From JACOVP01 sp964390715 (GTDB taxonomy: Archaea; Nanobdellota; Nanobdellia; SCGC-AAA011-G17; UBA489), in NCBI GenBank assembly GCA_964390715.1, contig CAYMIM010000025.1, positions 1 to 14,293 of the forward strand: a DNA stretch of 14,293 nucleotides. Direction: 5' to 3'. Positions 6,768 to 12,852 of the stretch are shown here, piece by piece. A program made the position numbers and the translations under genes. How positions within the stretch are numbered: the first letter of the stretch is position 1; each line of letters begins with the position of its first letter. The notes beneath the pieces are model-generated. The model saw nothing but the letters and a program-made list of their open reading frames with translations. It had not been told where the DNA came from and ran no database searches.

Positions 6768-7340
6768 TTAGTGAGTATATTTTTGTACAAGACTTTTGAT
6801 CTTCATCAATTTTTCTTCTGATGGTTTAGGTATGATCTCGTTAAGCTTGTAGTACTTGCCCAGATGATATGCCAAAGGCTCTTTGTTTTTGTCGTGGACA
6901 ACAGACAATGCTTCACCAATAAATATCGTGTGAGAACCTAGGTCAGCAATCTCTCTGATTACTTTACATTCTATTTGCAACACCGCTCCTTCAACCATAG
7001 ACGCTTTGATGTGTTTTGCTTTGGAGAATTTTATCCCTAGATCTTTGAGCACTTTTATCTTATCAACACTTTGACCATGCGAGCCACCAGCTATGGACGC
7101 TAGGACATTCTGATCTGTCGCCGTGATGTTGACACCGAATTGCTTGGTCTCCTTGATATTGACCGCGGTCGCTTGGTTTGTCTTGTTGATACAGACCGCG
7201 ATCATGCCCGGACTATATGATATGTGATGCGTCCATTCCGCAGCCATAATATTGTCACCTAATTTTCCTGTTGATGTGATTAATCCTACGTTGGTGATGA
7301 ATGCTTTCGCCTCATCTGATCCCCATGGAATGTCTACCAT
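6768..7340 (-). CDS. Flavin reductase-like FMN-binding split-barrel protein
   Basis: This 190-residue protein has the flavin reductase-like fold: an N-terminal strand VGLITSTGKLGDNIMAAEW, then SYSPGMIAVCINKTNQAT, FGVNITATDQNVLASIAGG and a C-terminal GEALSVVHDK strand. Members bind FMN and reduce it or transfer electrons with NAD(P)H. Some archaeal ones act in detoxification. It is the last gene of the PadR-controlled operon and overlaps the pirin gene by seven bases. The ATG at 7340 has an SD (AGGAG, 7349-7353) with an 8-base spacer. With pirin, the pair suggests quinone or oxidative stress chemistry. Confidence 0.82.
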   Translation of the reverse strand: MVDIPWGSDEAKAFITNVGLITSTGKLGDNIMAAEWTHHISYSPGMIAVCINKTNQATAVNIKETKQFGVNITATDQNVLASIAGGSHGQSVDKIKVLKDLGIKFSKAKHIKASMVEGAVLQIECKVIREIADLGSHTIFIGEALSVVHDKNKEPLAYHLGKYYKLNEIIPKPSEEKLMKIKSLVQKYTH

Positions 7341-8062
7341 TGTGTTTTCTCCTGTGTGTTGTTCTTCATATCTACTTCTATAATTAGTGTTTTTGCATCT
7401 TTTATCGCTTCTATAGCGATGGTGTTTATTTCACTGAGCGCAACAGCATCTCGCGGAGCTAGCTTTTTTCCTTCTACAACTACTGTTCCATCAATGACAA
7501 AGACATACGCGCCTCTAGAGGGTTTTAGAGTATATACGCTCTTGCGCCCCTTTTCCAACTCTAAGAGACTAATATTTGCATTTTGGTGGATGAATAGTAC
7601 CTCTTTTTTCTGTTCTCCTGAGACTATTGCAGTTAGGGTATTTTTCTTGAGTGTGTATGTTTTTTGATCGTATCTTGGCTTCACATTTATTTTATTGGGA
7701 CGAATCCAAATCTGTAAGAGATTGACTTTTTCTGTGGTTGATGGATTGACTTCCGCGTGTCTGACTCCTATTCCCGCTGACATGACTTGCACTTCATCTT
7801 TCTGTATTGTACCTGTGTTTCCCATACTGTCTTTATGTTGTAATGTGCCTTCTAGAACAATTGAAATTATTTCCATATTCGCATGTGGGTGTGTACCAAA
7901 TCCCATCTTAGGTTGGATTATATCATCGTTCAAGACCAGCAGATCACCGAAGCCATTTGCTTCTTCATTGTAATACTCGCCAAAGCTGAAACTATGTTTA
8001 CTCTCTAACCAATCAATTTTTGTAGTTCCTCTGTCACTAGATCTGTATACTGTTTTTCGCAT
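7334..8062 (-). CDS. Pirin family metal-binding cupin
   Basis: This 242-residue bicupin starts MRKTVYRSSDRG. The pirin metal site is visible: His58 and His60 in FGTHPHANMEI, then His102 and Glu104 in GVRHAEVN. Pirins bind Fe(II); some are quercetin 2,3-dioxygenases or redox sensors. A GTG at 8101 would overlap the upstream stop and add 13 hydrophobic residues. The ATG at 8062 is preferred because it has an SD (AGGAG, 8071-8075) with an 8-base spacer and matches the usual pirin N-terminus. The gene lies between the Cys-rich microprotein and the flavin reductase. Confidence 0.87.
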   Translation of the reverse strand: MRKTVYRSSDRGTTKIDWLESKHSFSFGEYYNEEANGFGDLLVLNDDIIQPKMGFGTHPHANMEIISIVLEGTLQHKDSMGNTGTIQKDEVQVMSAGIGVRHAEVNPSTTEKVNLLQIWIRPNKINVKPRYDQKTYTLKKNTLTAIVSGEQKKEVLFIHQNANISLLELEKGRKSVYTLKPSRGAYVFVIDGTVVVEGKKLAPRDAVALSEINTIAIEAIKDAKTLIIEVDMKNNTQEKTQW

Positions 8063-8097
8063 AAATTTTGCTCCTAAAAAAGAAAGAAAAGCCCAGA

Positions 8098-8262
8098 TCA
8101 CTGAGCCTTCTTTAGCTTCTTTATGGTCTCATCGACGCCTTTCGCTTCGCTCTCTAGCCATTGCTTATAGCCTTGGAGTTTTTCTACTTTTTCCTCCGCG
8201 GTAAGGAAACGACGTCCGTCCATCTCAGATCCGCAACAACTTGTTTCTGTTTCACATTGCAT
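8098..8262 (-). CDS. Cys-rich coiled-coil microprotein heading the pirin operon
   Basis: This 54-residue protein has a Cys-rich start (Cys3, Cys9 and Cys10 in MQCETETSCCGSEMDGRRFL). A single amphipathic helix follows (TAEEKVEKLQGYKQWLESE), rich in Lys/Glu up to KKLKKAQ. Similar FLT-EEK-EKLE helices with a preceding Cys cluster occur, from memory, in small archaeal proteins next to PadR regulators; metal or redox sensing is a fair guess. An SD GGAGG (8272-8276) lies nine bases before the ATG at 8262. The mRNA has a leader of about 40 bases from the TATA box at 8321-8330. The C-terminal CCK of the divergent PadR echoes the Cys pair here. Confidence 0.7.
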   Translation of the reverse strand: MQCETETSCCGSEMDGRRFLTAEEKVEKLQGYKQWLESEAKGVDETIKKLKKAQ

Positions 8263-8301
8263 GTTTGTATGCCTCCATTTTCATCCATATCGGATGTACA
8301 A

Positions 8302-8317
8302 TATCGGATAACCGATA
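8302..8317. promoter_or_regulatory. PadR operator 1 (operon side)
   Basis: TATCGGATAACCGATA is a perfect 6+6 inverted repeat with a 4-base centre. It lies just downstream of the minus-strand TATA box (8321-8330), where the operon transcript should start. An extra half-site, ATATCGGAT, lies at 8287-8295. The core TCGGATAACCGATA matches the second operator at 8366-8379 in 11 of 14 positions. Confidence 0.65.
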
Positions 8318-8320
8318 CTT

Positions 8321-8330
8321 CTATATAAAG
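8321..8330 (-). promoter_or_regulatory. TATA box of the pirin operon
   Basis: The minus strand reads ctttatatag. Transcription is expected to start about 25 bases away, near 8300, inside or next to operator 1, leaving a leader of about 38 bases that contains the SD of the first gene. Confidence 0.5.
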
Positions 8331-8350
8331 GTTTTGGTTACTAGAAAGGA

Positions 8351-8362
8351 ATACTTATATAG
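8351..8362 (+). promoter_or_regulatory. TATA box of the padR gene
   Basis: The sequence atacttatatag is centred about 27 bases before the ATG at 8384, a leaderless arrangement. Operator 2 lies between this box and the start codon. Confidence 0.5.
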
Positions 8363-8365
8363 CTG

Positions 8366-8379
8366 TTGGATATCCAATA
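8366..8379. promoter_or_regulatory. PadR operator 2 (autoregulatory)
   Basis: TTGGATATCCAA is a 12-base perfect palindrome (8366-8377) between the padR TATA box and its ATG. Extended to TTGGATATCCAATA it shares (T)(C/T)GGATA(A/T)CC(G/A)ATA with operator 1. Binding here would block the padR promoter, so negative autoregulation is the simple reading. Confidence 0.65.
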
Positions 8380-8383
8380 GTGT

Positions 8384-8689
8384 ATGAAAGACTCTACTTG
8401 TTCAACCAAAGGATTTCTATCGTTACTGATTTTGTGGATGGTGAAGAAACAACCTTTGACTGGAGCTCAACTCGCAACTGAATTAGAGCAACGAAAGGGA
8501 ACTAAACCTAGTCCCGGCACTATTTATCCCGCGTTGAAAGAGTTAGTGGCTAAAGGATTATTGAAAGTGAACAGCAAGAAAGAGTATTCATTAACGTCAT
8601 TAGGCAAAAAAGAATTAGACGCTGGACTACAATTATTCTGTACCTTATTTAGTGACTTTGATGAGATGAAGGGCAGCTGCTGTAAATAA
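8384..8689 (+). CDS. PadR family transcriptional repressor
   Basis: This 101-residue protein is mostly a winged-helix domain (about 8-80). It has GFLSLLILWMVKKQPLTGAQ as the first helices, the recognition region PSPGTIYPALKELVAKGLL, and the wing EYSLTSLGKKELDA. It has the PadR S-P-G-T-I-Y-P signature. Cys6 near the N-terminus and a C-terminal CC pair could sense thiol oxidation or metals. It is divergent from the microprotein-pirin-flavin reductase operon. Two matching palindromes in the shared intergenic region strongly suggest that it controls both directions. Confidence 0.88.
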   Translation: MKDSTCSTKGFLSLLILWMVKKQPLTGAQLATELEQRKGTKPSPGTIYPALKELVAKGLLKVNSKKEYSLTSLGKKELDAGLQLFCTLFSDFDEMKGSCCK

Positions 8690-8694
8690 TATTA

Positions 8695-9519
8695 TTATGT
8701 TAATCGTTTTCTTTTTTCTCGCTCTGGCTCTTTGAGATAATTTTCTTGTGAGACTATTGGCTTTCCTATCTTCTGTTCTGCTTCGAGACGCGCATTACCC
8801 GCTACTGTACCACCATCTTTGGCCGCTTCCTTGTTTTCTTCAAATCCCTGAGCATCTTTGCTTTTCGCAACCTCAGTCGTTACTTTCTCACCCAGCATGG
8901 TAAATATCAGTTCTAAATCATCCATATGATCGCGCAAGTTTTGTTTGTCTAATTGTTTATGCTGCTTGTATTCTTCAACTGTCTTGCCAAATGTCGCTTT
9001 GGATATCTCATTGGTTAATATGGCGAATTCTTTATTTTCCTCTACGCCACGCTCTTTCCATTCTGTGGTTAATTCATTTCGAATAATGATGCCTCTGACT
9101 CTTTTTTCTATCCACTCATCTGAATAGCCTTTAGCTCTGTAAATATTTCTCATGCGTTGCTGCGCTAGTTCTGGATTTTCTATCTCTTGGACACGTTCAT
9201 AACCTGTTTTCGCTAGCCAGAGCTTGAAGGGTTCTGCTTTTTTGGATGGGATGGACTGGATAAGTCGGAAAGCTCCTTCAGTATTGACACAGTCAGTTTC
9301 ATAGTTTTTACCGTCTGCAGAAGGTAATTTCAGTTGTACCCAAATTGGGGACAACTCAAGCTTTACAAATTCCCTATCTTTTACTTTACCCCAATATTGT
9401 CTTGGAGTTGGACTATCTGTCAGAACTGCAATTATGTCGACAACTGAGAACCACCATTCCTCTTTATGCCATAGTTTTCTGATCTCTTTTCCTTCAAAGA
9501 TTGAGAGTTTATTTGTCAT
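8695..9519 (-). CDS. DinD-like protein with BRO-N domain
   Basis: This 274-residue protein starts MTNKLSIFEGKEIRKLWHK. Its N-terminal BRO-N domain (about 4-115) includes EEWWFSVVDIIAVLTDSPTP. A helical region follows that resembles DNA damage-inducible protein D (RNIYRAKGYSDEWIEKRVRG, and SKATFGKTVEEYKQHKQL). The C-terminus is charged and ends in a run of basic residues. E. coli DinD inhibits RecA filament activity; BRO-N proteins are common on mobile elements and phages. The frame extends to 9579, but the ATG at 9519 is chosen because an ideal TATA (atttataaat, 9541-9550) sits about 26 bases upstream. Confidence 0.85.
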   Translation of the reverse strand: MTNKLSIFEGKEIRKLWHKEEWWFSVVDIIAVLTDSPTPRQYWGKVKDREFVKLELSPIWVQLKLPSADGKNYETDCVNTEGAFRLIQSIPSKKAEPFKLWLAKTGYERVQEIENPELAQQRMRNIYRAKGYSDEWIEKRVRGIIIRNELTTEWKERGVEENKEFAILTNEISKATFGKTVEEYKQHKQLDKQNLRDHMDDLELIFTMLGEKVTTEVAKSKDAQGFEENKEAAKDGGTVAGNARLEAEQKIGKPIVSQENYLKEPEREKRKRLT

Positions 9520-9540
9520 ATAAGGTGAAAATAACTTATC

Positions 9541-9550
9541 ATTTATAAAT
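9541..9550 (-). promoter_or_regulatory. TATA box of the DinD-like gene
   Basis: The near-palindromic atttataaat is centred about 26 bases upstream of the ATG at 9519 on the minus strand. It lies inside the 5' extension of the open frame, which shows the longer start is not used. Confidence 0.55.
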
Positions 9551-9642
9551 ACTCTGAGGGTCTTTGAGAAGTTAACCACCTTTTTAATATATATTTAGAA
9601 GTTTTCCGGCATTTCCGTAAAGTTTTCTATTTTTTGTGCATA

Positions 9643-9651
9643 AAGTATATG
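9643..9651 (+). promoter_or_regulatory. TATA box of the nuclease gene
   Basis: The sequence aagtatatg is centred 24-30 bases before the three consecutive ATG codons at 9672, 9675 and 9678. Upstream lie TTCCGG and TTTCCG words (9605-9618), which resemble but do not match the CCG-N9-CGG elements in front of the radC fragments. Confidence 0.5.
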
Positions 9652-9671
9652 AAGCTGTTTTTGTTTGGTGA

Positions 9672-10520
9672 ATGATGATGGACAAGCAAGGAAAGTATCA
9701 ACTTGTTTTATGGGCAGTGTTTCTCCTAGCGACAGTTTTGTCTCTTTGGATCTCCGCAACGTTATTTTTTAGTTCTATCCCTCCGCCAAAAGTTATTGAA
9801 GAGGGGCCGAGTGTGACTATCGCTACATGGAATCTACAAATCTTTGGCAAGACGAAAGCGGAAAATACAGCACTGATGCAAACTTACGCAGACATTCTGG
9901 ATGATTATGATATCGCTTTTGTGCAAGAGATCCGCGAGAATAATGGAACCGCGTTTCAAGCACTATGCGCACGACTACCTGAGTACACTTGCGACATTTC
10001 TACCCGCGCAGGCAGATCGAACAGCAAAGAGCAATATGGACTCTTGTATAGAAATATGACTTGGGAAAATGAATCCGTAACTCTTTTGGACTGGCGTGAC
10101 TATACTCCTGATGATCAAGACCGTTGGGAACGACCTCCCCTCGCTGTCACATTTCGCGTTCATGACTATGTGTTTACGCTTTATACTCTTCATACGAAAC
10201 CAGCAGATGTGGAACAAGAATTAGTCGCTTTGGAAAATCTCATTGACGATAAAGGGAATGTTGTTGTTCTTGGAGACTTAAACGCGGATTGCAGTTATTA
10301 TCGTCCTGACAAAAGTGTCGCGTTCAGTACATGGCAATGGGTGATTCGCGATAGCGAGGATACTACTGTCGCCAAAAGTGAGTGCACTTATGATCGGATT
10401 CTGTTGAATACAGACGCATCGAGAGAATATCTGCGGAAAGGGATTGTGACTGAGGGCATTAATACGACTGTTTCTGATCACTATCTGGTGTGGGTCATGT
10501 TGCGGACGAGAGAAGGATGA
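9672..10520 (+). CDS. Exported or membrane-anchored DNase I-fold nuclease
   Basis: This 282-residue protein has an N-terminal hydrophobic helix (about 10-33) and an endonuclease/exonuclease/phosphatase (DNase I-like) domain. All key residues are visible: Asn54 (ATWNLQIF), Glu86 (FVQEIRE), His174 (YTLHTKP), Asp202/Asn204 (GDLNAD) and Asp269/His270 (VSDHYLVWV). It is expected to be a Mg-dependent phosphodiesterase acting outside the cell or at the membrane. Possible uses are nutrient DNA scavenging, which suits a DPANN nucleotide auxotroph, or attack on incoming DNA. It diverges from the DinD-like gene. Three ATGs in a row make the exact start uncertain by up to two codons. Confidence 0.85.
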   Translation: MMMDKQGKYQLVLWAVFLLATVLSLWISATLFFSSIPPPKVIEEGPSVTIATWNLQIFGKTKAENTALMQTYADILDDYDIAFVQEIRENNGTAFQALCARLPEYTCDISTRAGRSNSKEQYGLLYRNMTWENESVTLLDWRDYTPDDQDRWERPPLAVTFRVHDYVFTLYTLHTKPADVEQELVALENLIDDKGNVVVLGDLNADCSYYRPDKSVAFSTWQWVIRDSEDTTVAKSECTYDRILLNTDASREYLRKGIVTEGINTTVSDHYLVWVMLRTREG

Positions 10521-10649
10521 TTAGGCTTTATGTTCCGCTTGCTGCTCTTTCTTCTCTTTAGCTTTTTTCCAGAGCTCTAGAATAGACTGCGTGTTTTCTG
10601 GGGCAGGAGCTTTTTTCTCCTCTTCCAGCTCTATTTCTTTTGTTTCTTT
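10519..10649. repeat. 131-bp direct repeat, left copy
   Basis: This stretch matches 11331-11461 at a constant offset of 812 bases, with one mismatch (C at 10620, T at 11432). Together the two copies bracket the HepT/MntA pair. The copy begins at the stop of the nuclease gene and ends within the hepT stop codon. Confidence 0.9.
10521..10649 (-). pseudogene. Orphan duplicate of the C-terminus of the gene at 11333-11515
   Basis: On the minus strand this encodes the same last 42 residues as the gene on the far side of the toxin-antitoxin pair (KETKEIELEEEKK, then SILELWKKAKEKKEQQAEHKA) and ends in TAA at 10521-10523. It has no start codon or promoter of its own and follows the hepT stop directly. 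It is therefore a remnant made when the 812-base unit was inserted or duplicated. Confidence 0.8.
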
Positions 10650-10975
10650 TATTTATCTTTAAGCAATTGTTTTAATTCTGGAACTTTATGTTCAACTATG
10701 TCCCACACAATCTTCTTATTGATGCCAAAATACGCATGCACTAGAATATCACGAAGTCCTGCAATTCTCTTCCATTCAATTGCTGGAAATTCTTTTTTAA
10801 CATCTTGAGGCAGGTTCTTGACCGCTTCTCCTATGATAGCCAAATTCCTAATCACCGCATCGACAAGCATCTGATTTTTCTCAAACGAAGCAAACGTTAT
10901 TCCCTTGGTGTACTCTTCAATCCTCTTGAGAGCATCTTTGATATCATCTATATAGACTTTAGAATCCCGCGGCAT
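10649..10975 (-). CDS. hepT: HepT-like HEPN-domain toxin
   Basis: This 108-residue helical protein starts MPRDSKVYIDDIKDALKRIE. The HEPN catalytic motif R-x4-H-x-Y is intact as RDILVHAY (Arg75, His80, Tyr82). HepT toxins are RNases held inactive through AMPylation of the Tyr by the MntA partner. The frame could start at 10996, but the ATG at 10975 has an SD (GAGG, 10985-10988) and gives the usual family length. It overlaps the 3' end of mntA by 17 bases. Its stop codon is completed by the first base of the flanking direct repeat. Confidence 0.9.
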   Translation of the reverse strand: MPRDSKVYIDDIKDALKRIEEYTKGITFASFEKNQMLVDAVIRNLAIIGEAVKNLPQDVKKEFPAIEWKRIAGLRDILVHAYFGINKKIVWDIVEHKVPELKQLLKDK

Positions 10976-11261
10976 ACACAGCTTCCTCTTTGACATAAGT
11001 GAGCCCTGACTTGAGACTATTCTCTAGGACAAGATCTACTTTTCTCTTAAATATGTTTTCCAAAAGGAATTTAATGTCCATATAAGTATCAAATGTTTCT
11101 TCTTTCAAAGTCACTAAAAAGTCAAGATCGCTTTTAGTGTGTTGTTTCCCCTTGGCAAAGGAACCAAATAGACCAATTCTAGTAACTCCTAAGTCTTTGA
11201 GTTCTTTTCGATATGTTTCCAGGAGCTTGATAATTTTTGCTTTGGTTAATGTGGTTTTCAT
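10959..11261 (-). CDS. mntA: MntA-like minimal nucleotidyltransferase antitoxin
   Basis: This 100-residue protein has the MNT signature: LFGSFAKGKQHTKSDLDFLV matches GS-x10-DxD (Gly33, Ser34, Asp45, Asp47). MntA transfers AMP to the HepT tyrosine and so silences the toxin. The order mntA then hepT with overlapping frames is typical of this toxin-antitoxin type. The ATG at 11261 is about 25 bases from a TATA box (ctttaaata, 11282-11290), giving a leaderless mRNA. The whole unit lies inside a 131-bp direct repeat, which suggests recent acquisition. Confidence 0.9.
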   Translation of the reverse strand: MKTTLTKAKIIKLLETYRKELKDLGVTRIGLFGSFAKGKQHTKSDLDFLVTLKEETFDTYMDIKFLLENIFKRKVDLVLENSLKSGLTYVKEEAVYAAGF

Positions 11262-11281
11262 ACTTTACTGAAGAAGCGGCG

Positions 11282-11290
11282 CTTTAAATA
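11282..11290 (-). promoter_or_regulatory. TATA box of mntA-hepT
   Basis: The minus strand reads tatttaaag, centred about 25 bases before the ATG at 11261. It lies between the gene and the right direct repeat, so the cassette carries its own promoter. Confidence 0.5.
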
Positions 11291-11330
11291 GCTTATTATC
11301 TGTTGTTTCGGTACTTCTGGAATATTTTCG

Positions 11331-11461
11331 GATTAGGCTTTATGTTCCGCTTGCTGCTCTTTCTTCTCTTTAGCTTTTTTCCAGAGCTCTAGAATAGACT
11401 GCGTGTTTTCTGGGGCAGGAGCTTTTTTCTCTTCTTCCAGCTCTATTTCTTTTGTTTCTTT
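11331..11461. repeat. 131-bp direct repeat, right copy
   Basis: This is the partner of 10519-10649 (one mismatch in 131). It covers the last 43 codons of the gene at 11333-11515. This copy belongs to the intact gene, so it is likely the original and the left copy the duplicate. Confidence 0.9.
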
Positions 11462-11515
11462 ATGGAATTTTCTAAATCTGATGTTCTGGTTGTATTTGCG
11501 TTTGCCGCCACCCAT
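11333..11515 (-). CDS. Small charged protein whose 3' end is the duplicated target
   Basis: This 60-residue protein starts MGGGKRKYNQNIRFRKF. It has a basic N-terminus, then an acidic run (EIELEEEKK), a short APAPE linker and a Lys/Glu helix ending QQAEHKA. It is probably disordered to helical and no family is recognised. The open frame extends to a TTG at 11614, but that overlaps the TATA region of the divergent radC fragment. The ATG at 11515 is preferred; cttaaaaac near 11540 could be its TATA. Duplication of its last 43 codons beyond the HepT/MntA unit is the notable feature. Confidence 0.5.
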   Translation of the reverse strand: MGGGKRKYNQNIRFRKFHKETKEIELEEEKKAPAPENTQSILELWKKAKEKKEQQAEHKA

Positions 11516-11585
11516 ACTTCTAGAAGACTGTGGAGAGTTTTTAAGAGTTTCCTTTGTTTTATTAACCGTACTATTTCCTAAAGTT

Positions 11586-11600
11586 TCGCAAGAGTTTCGG
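11586..11600 (+). promoter_or_regulatory. TCG-N9-CGG element upstream of radC fragment 1
   Basis: TCGCAAGAGTTTCGG matches the elements at 12853 and 13129 (consensus yCGCAAGAnnnnCGG). It lies exactly 17 bases before ATATG of the TATA box at 11613-11624, the same spacing as at fragment 3. It is a likely regulator site or shared upstream promoter element. Confidence 0.5.
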
Positions 11601-11646
11601 TTTTTTCTCGACAAACTATATGAATACTTTTCTTTATTGTTCTTCT

Positions 11647-11787
11647 ATGAAAATCACCGATCAGCCATTTTTTACCAGACCCGGATATAAGTTGTACACG
11701 AACGGAGCGAAGTCATTGGATAGCGCTGAGCTGCTGGCTATTCTCTTAAGCAAAGGCAGAAAGTGTTTAATGTCTATTCTATTTTAG
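11647..11787 (+). pseudogene. RadC N-terminal fragment 1
   Basis: This 46-residue ORF starts MKITDQPFFTRPGYKLYTNG and contains SLDSAELLAILLSKG. That is the N-terminal helix-hairpin-helix region of RadC/DUF2466 proteins (normally over 200 residues with a C-terminal JAB domain). The DNA stays alignable to fragment 3 through AGAAAGTGT, but an extra C at about 11757 shifts the frame after SKG. Homology stops at about 11768, six bases before the end of the opposing caspase-like gene, which it overlaps by 14 bases. The promoter is intact (TATA at 11613-11624, 29 bases before the ATG). It could still yield a small HhH peptide. Confidence 0.7.
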
Positions 11788-12415
11788 CGTCTGTATTTCC
11801 ATGTACAACAAAGTGTCTTAAGTTCCACCTTAGATATCTTGCTAAAATGGGATCTTGCTCTTGAGTGCTTAATGATTTAACTAAATTTTCTCGTAGTCTC
11901 TCTTTTGCTCTTGCGTATGCTTCTCCGACAGCGTTTCCTTTCAACAAAGAATCGATAAAAATTTTGACGTGATCTAGAAAGAGTTTAGCCATATCATCTT
12001 TCAGCGGTCTGCTTATCATCTCTGGATTATAGAAAAAAATAAAGTCCTCATCATATCCTGTATAACTGACAGCTCCTTTGTTAATACTTTCCGGGCCTAA
12101 TATTTTTCCTGAGCTGCAGGAGATAGCATACACTTGTTTTTCTTTTAGGAGGTGTTCATTCTCTCCAGCTTGAATAAGCGGTATATTTTGATGACCTGTG
12201 ACAGTTTTTTCATCACCATGACCATTCAAAACTATTATTGCGGGATTATGTTTTTTTAGAAGACTTTCTACTTGTTGTTTTGTCGCTTTTTCACGGTAAA
12301 GATCTAGAACTTTTATACCTTTTTTATTGGCTACTTCGATAGTTTCTTGACTCCAATGGGATAAATAGTGTGTTGTATCATCATGCTCTGGTCTTGTGAT
12401 CATATAAGTTGTCAT
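11774..12415 (-). CDS. Caspase/C25-like cysteine protease, copy 1
   Basis: This 213-residue protein has a Rossmann-like caspase-fold layout: MTTYMITRPEHDDTTHYLSH, then helix-strand and IIVLNGHGDE with His66. A strand ending VYAISCSSG follows with Cys100. His-Gly and a Cys after a hydrophobic strand form the dyad of clan CD proteases (caspases, gingipain C25, CHAT). After this come GYDEDFIFFYN, the conserved RPLKDDMAKLFLD segment and a C-terminal helical part ending FVVHGNTDA. It is the third gene of a set overlapping by four bases (ATGA) with the 71-residue gene, hence tightly coupled. A cell-suicide or regulatory protease is inferred; substrate unknown. Confidence 0.75.
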   Translation of the reverse strand: MTTYMITRPEHDDTTHYLSHWSQETIEVANKKGIKVLDLYREKATKQQVESLLKKHNPAIIVLNGHGDEKTVTGHQNIPLIQAGENEHLLKEKQVYAISCSSGKILGPESINKGAVSYTGYDEDFIFFYNPEMISRPLKDDMAKLFLDHVKIFIDSLLKGNAVGEAYARAKERLRENLVKSLSTQEQDPILARYLRWNLRHFVVHGNTDAKIE

Positions 12416-12627
12416 ACTATTAAAGTACCTTCTTTCATCGCCTGTAAGAATTCTAATTCAACCTGTATGATTTTCTTTCCTATAGCGTCTTCTTTTTTTA
12501 CATGCTCTATAAGCTGTTCCCGATTAAAGTCACCATAGGATCCGATAGACATCTTCATATGTTTCGGCAATGTTTCTAAGCGAGCGATAACGATGTCTTT
12601 GAGATCTTTAGAGATTTGTTCAGTCAT
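12412..12627 (-). CDS. Small helical partner of the caspase-like protease, copy 1
   Basis: This 71-residue protein starts MTEQISKDLKDIVIARLETL. Its C-terminal half (FNREQLIEHVKKEDAIGKKI, then a VELEFLQAMKEG helix) is clearly related to the partial protein at 14161-14293 (FDKEKLKEHVEKEDRIGLEI). The gene overlaps both neighbours by ATGA, so three proteins are made in fixed order. Conserved linkage to the protease in two copies implies that it binds, guides or is cut by it. No enzyme motif is present. A role as antitoxin-like inhibitor or as sensor is open. Confidence 0.65.
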   Translation of the reverse strand: MTEQISKDLKDIVIARLETLPKHMKMSIGSYGDFNREQLIEHVKKEDAIGKKIIQVELEFLQAMKEGTLIV

Positions 12628-12806
12628 ATGATTTTTAACTCCTCTAATTTTTTCAGTATTTTCGCGGATTTTGGTGTATTACTGAAGACTTCTATATACA
12701 CAGCGCTCCATGTTAAAGGTTCTTTATCTAAGACAAGGATAATTTCTTTTCTCAGCGCTAGAGGCAAATTTGCGTAAATTTTCAGGAACCTCTCACGCGT
12801 CTCCAT
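12624..12806 (-). CDS. 60-residue first gene of caspase module 1
   Basis: The protein starts METRERFLKIYANLPLALRK and continues with EPLTWSAVYIEVFSNTP and a KILKKLEELKII helix. Proteins with a T-W-x-x-x-Y-x-E-V then T-x-x-x-K-I-L pattern of this size are, from memory, widespread unknowns in archaea. Its C-terminal helix loosely resembles that of the 71-residue neighbour, so the two may share a fold. An SD-like TGAGG (12812-12816) lies five bases before the ATG at 12806, and a weak TATA (cttaaag, 12831-12837) lies behind. It may be the sensory or adaptor subunit. Confidence 0.62.
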   Translation of the reverse strand: METRERFLKIYANLPLALRKEIILVLDKEPLTWSAVYIEVFSNTPKSAKILKKLEELKII

Positions 12807-12852
12807 ATTAACCTCATATTTTCTCTAGCTCTTAAAGTTTTCTATTGAAAGA

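Noticed and set aside
8063..8101. GTG start of pirin overlapping the upstream stop
   Set aside because: It would add a hydrophobic stretch that pirins lack. The ATG at 8062 has its own Shine-Dalgarno.
9520..9579. 20-codon 5' extension of the DinD-like gene
   Set aside because: An ideal TATA box lies inside it, and family members begin at the MTNKLSIFEGKE sequence.
9618..12846. 14-base match TAAAGTTTTCTATT at 9618 and 12833
   Set aside because: It is short, AT-rich and in different promoter contexts, so chance is the simpler explanation.
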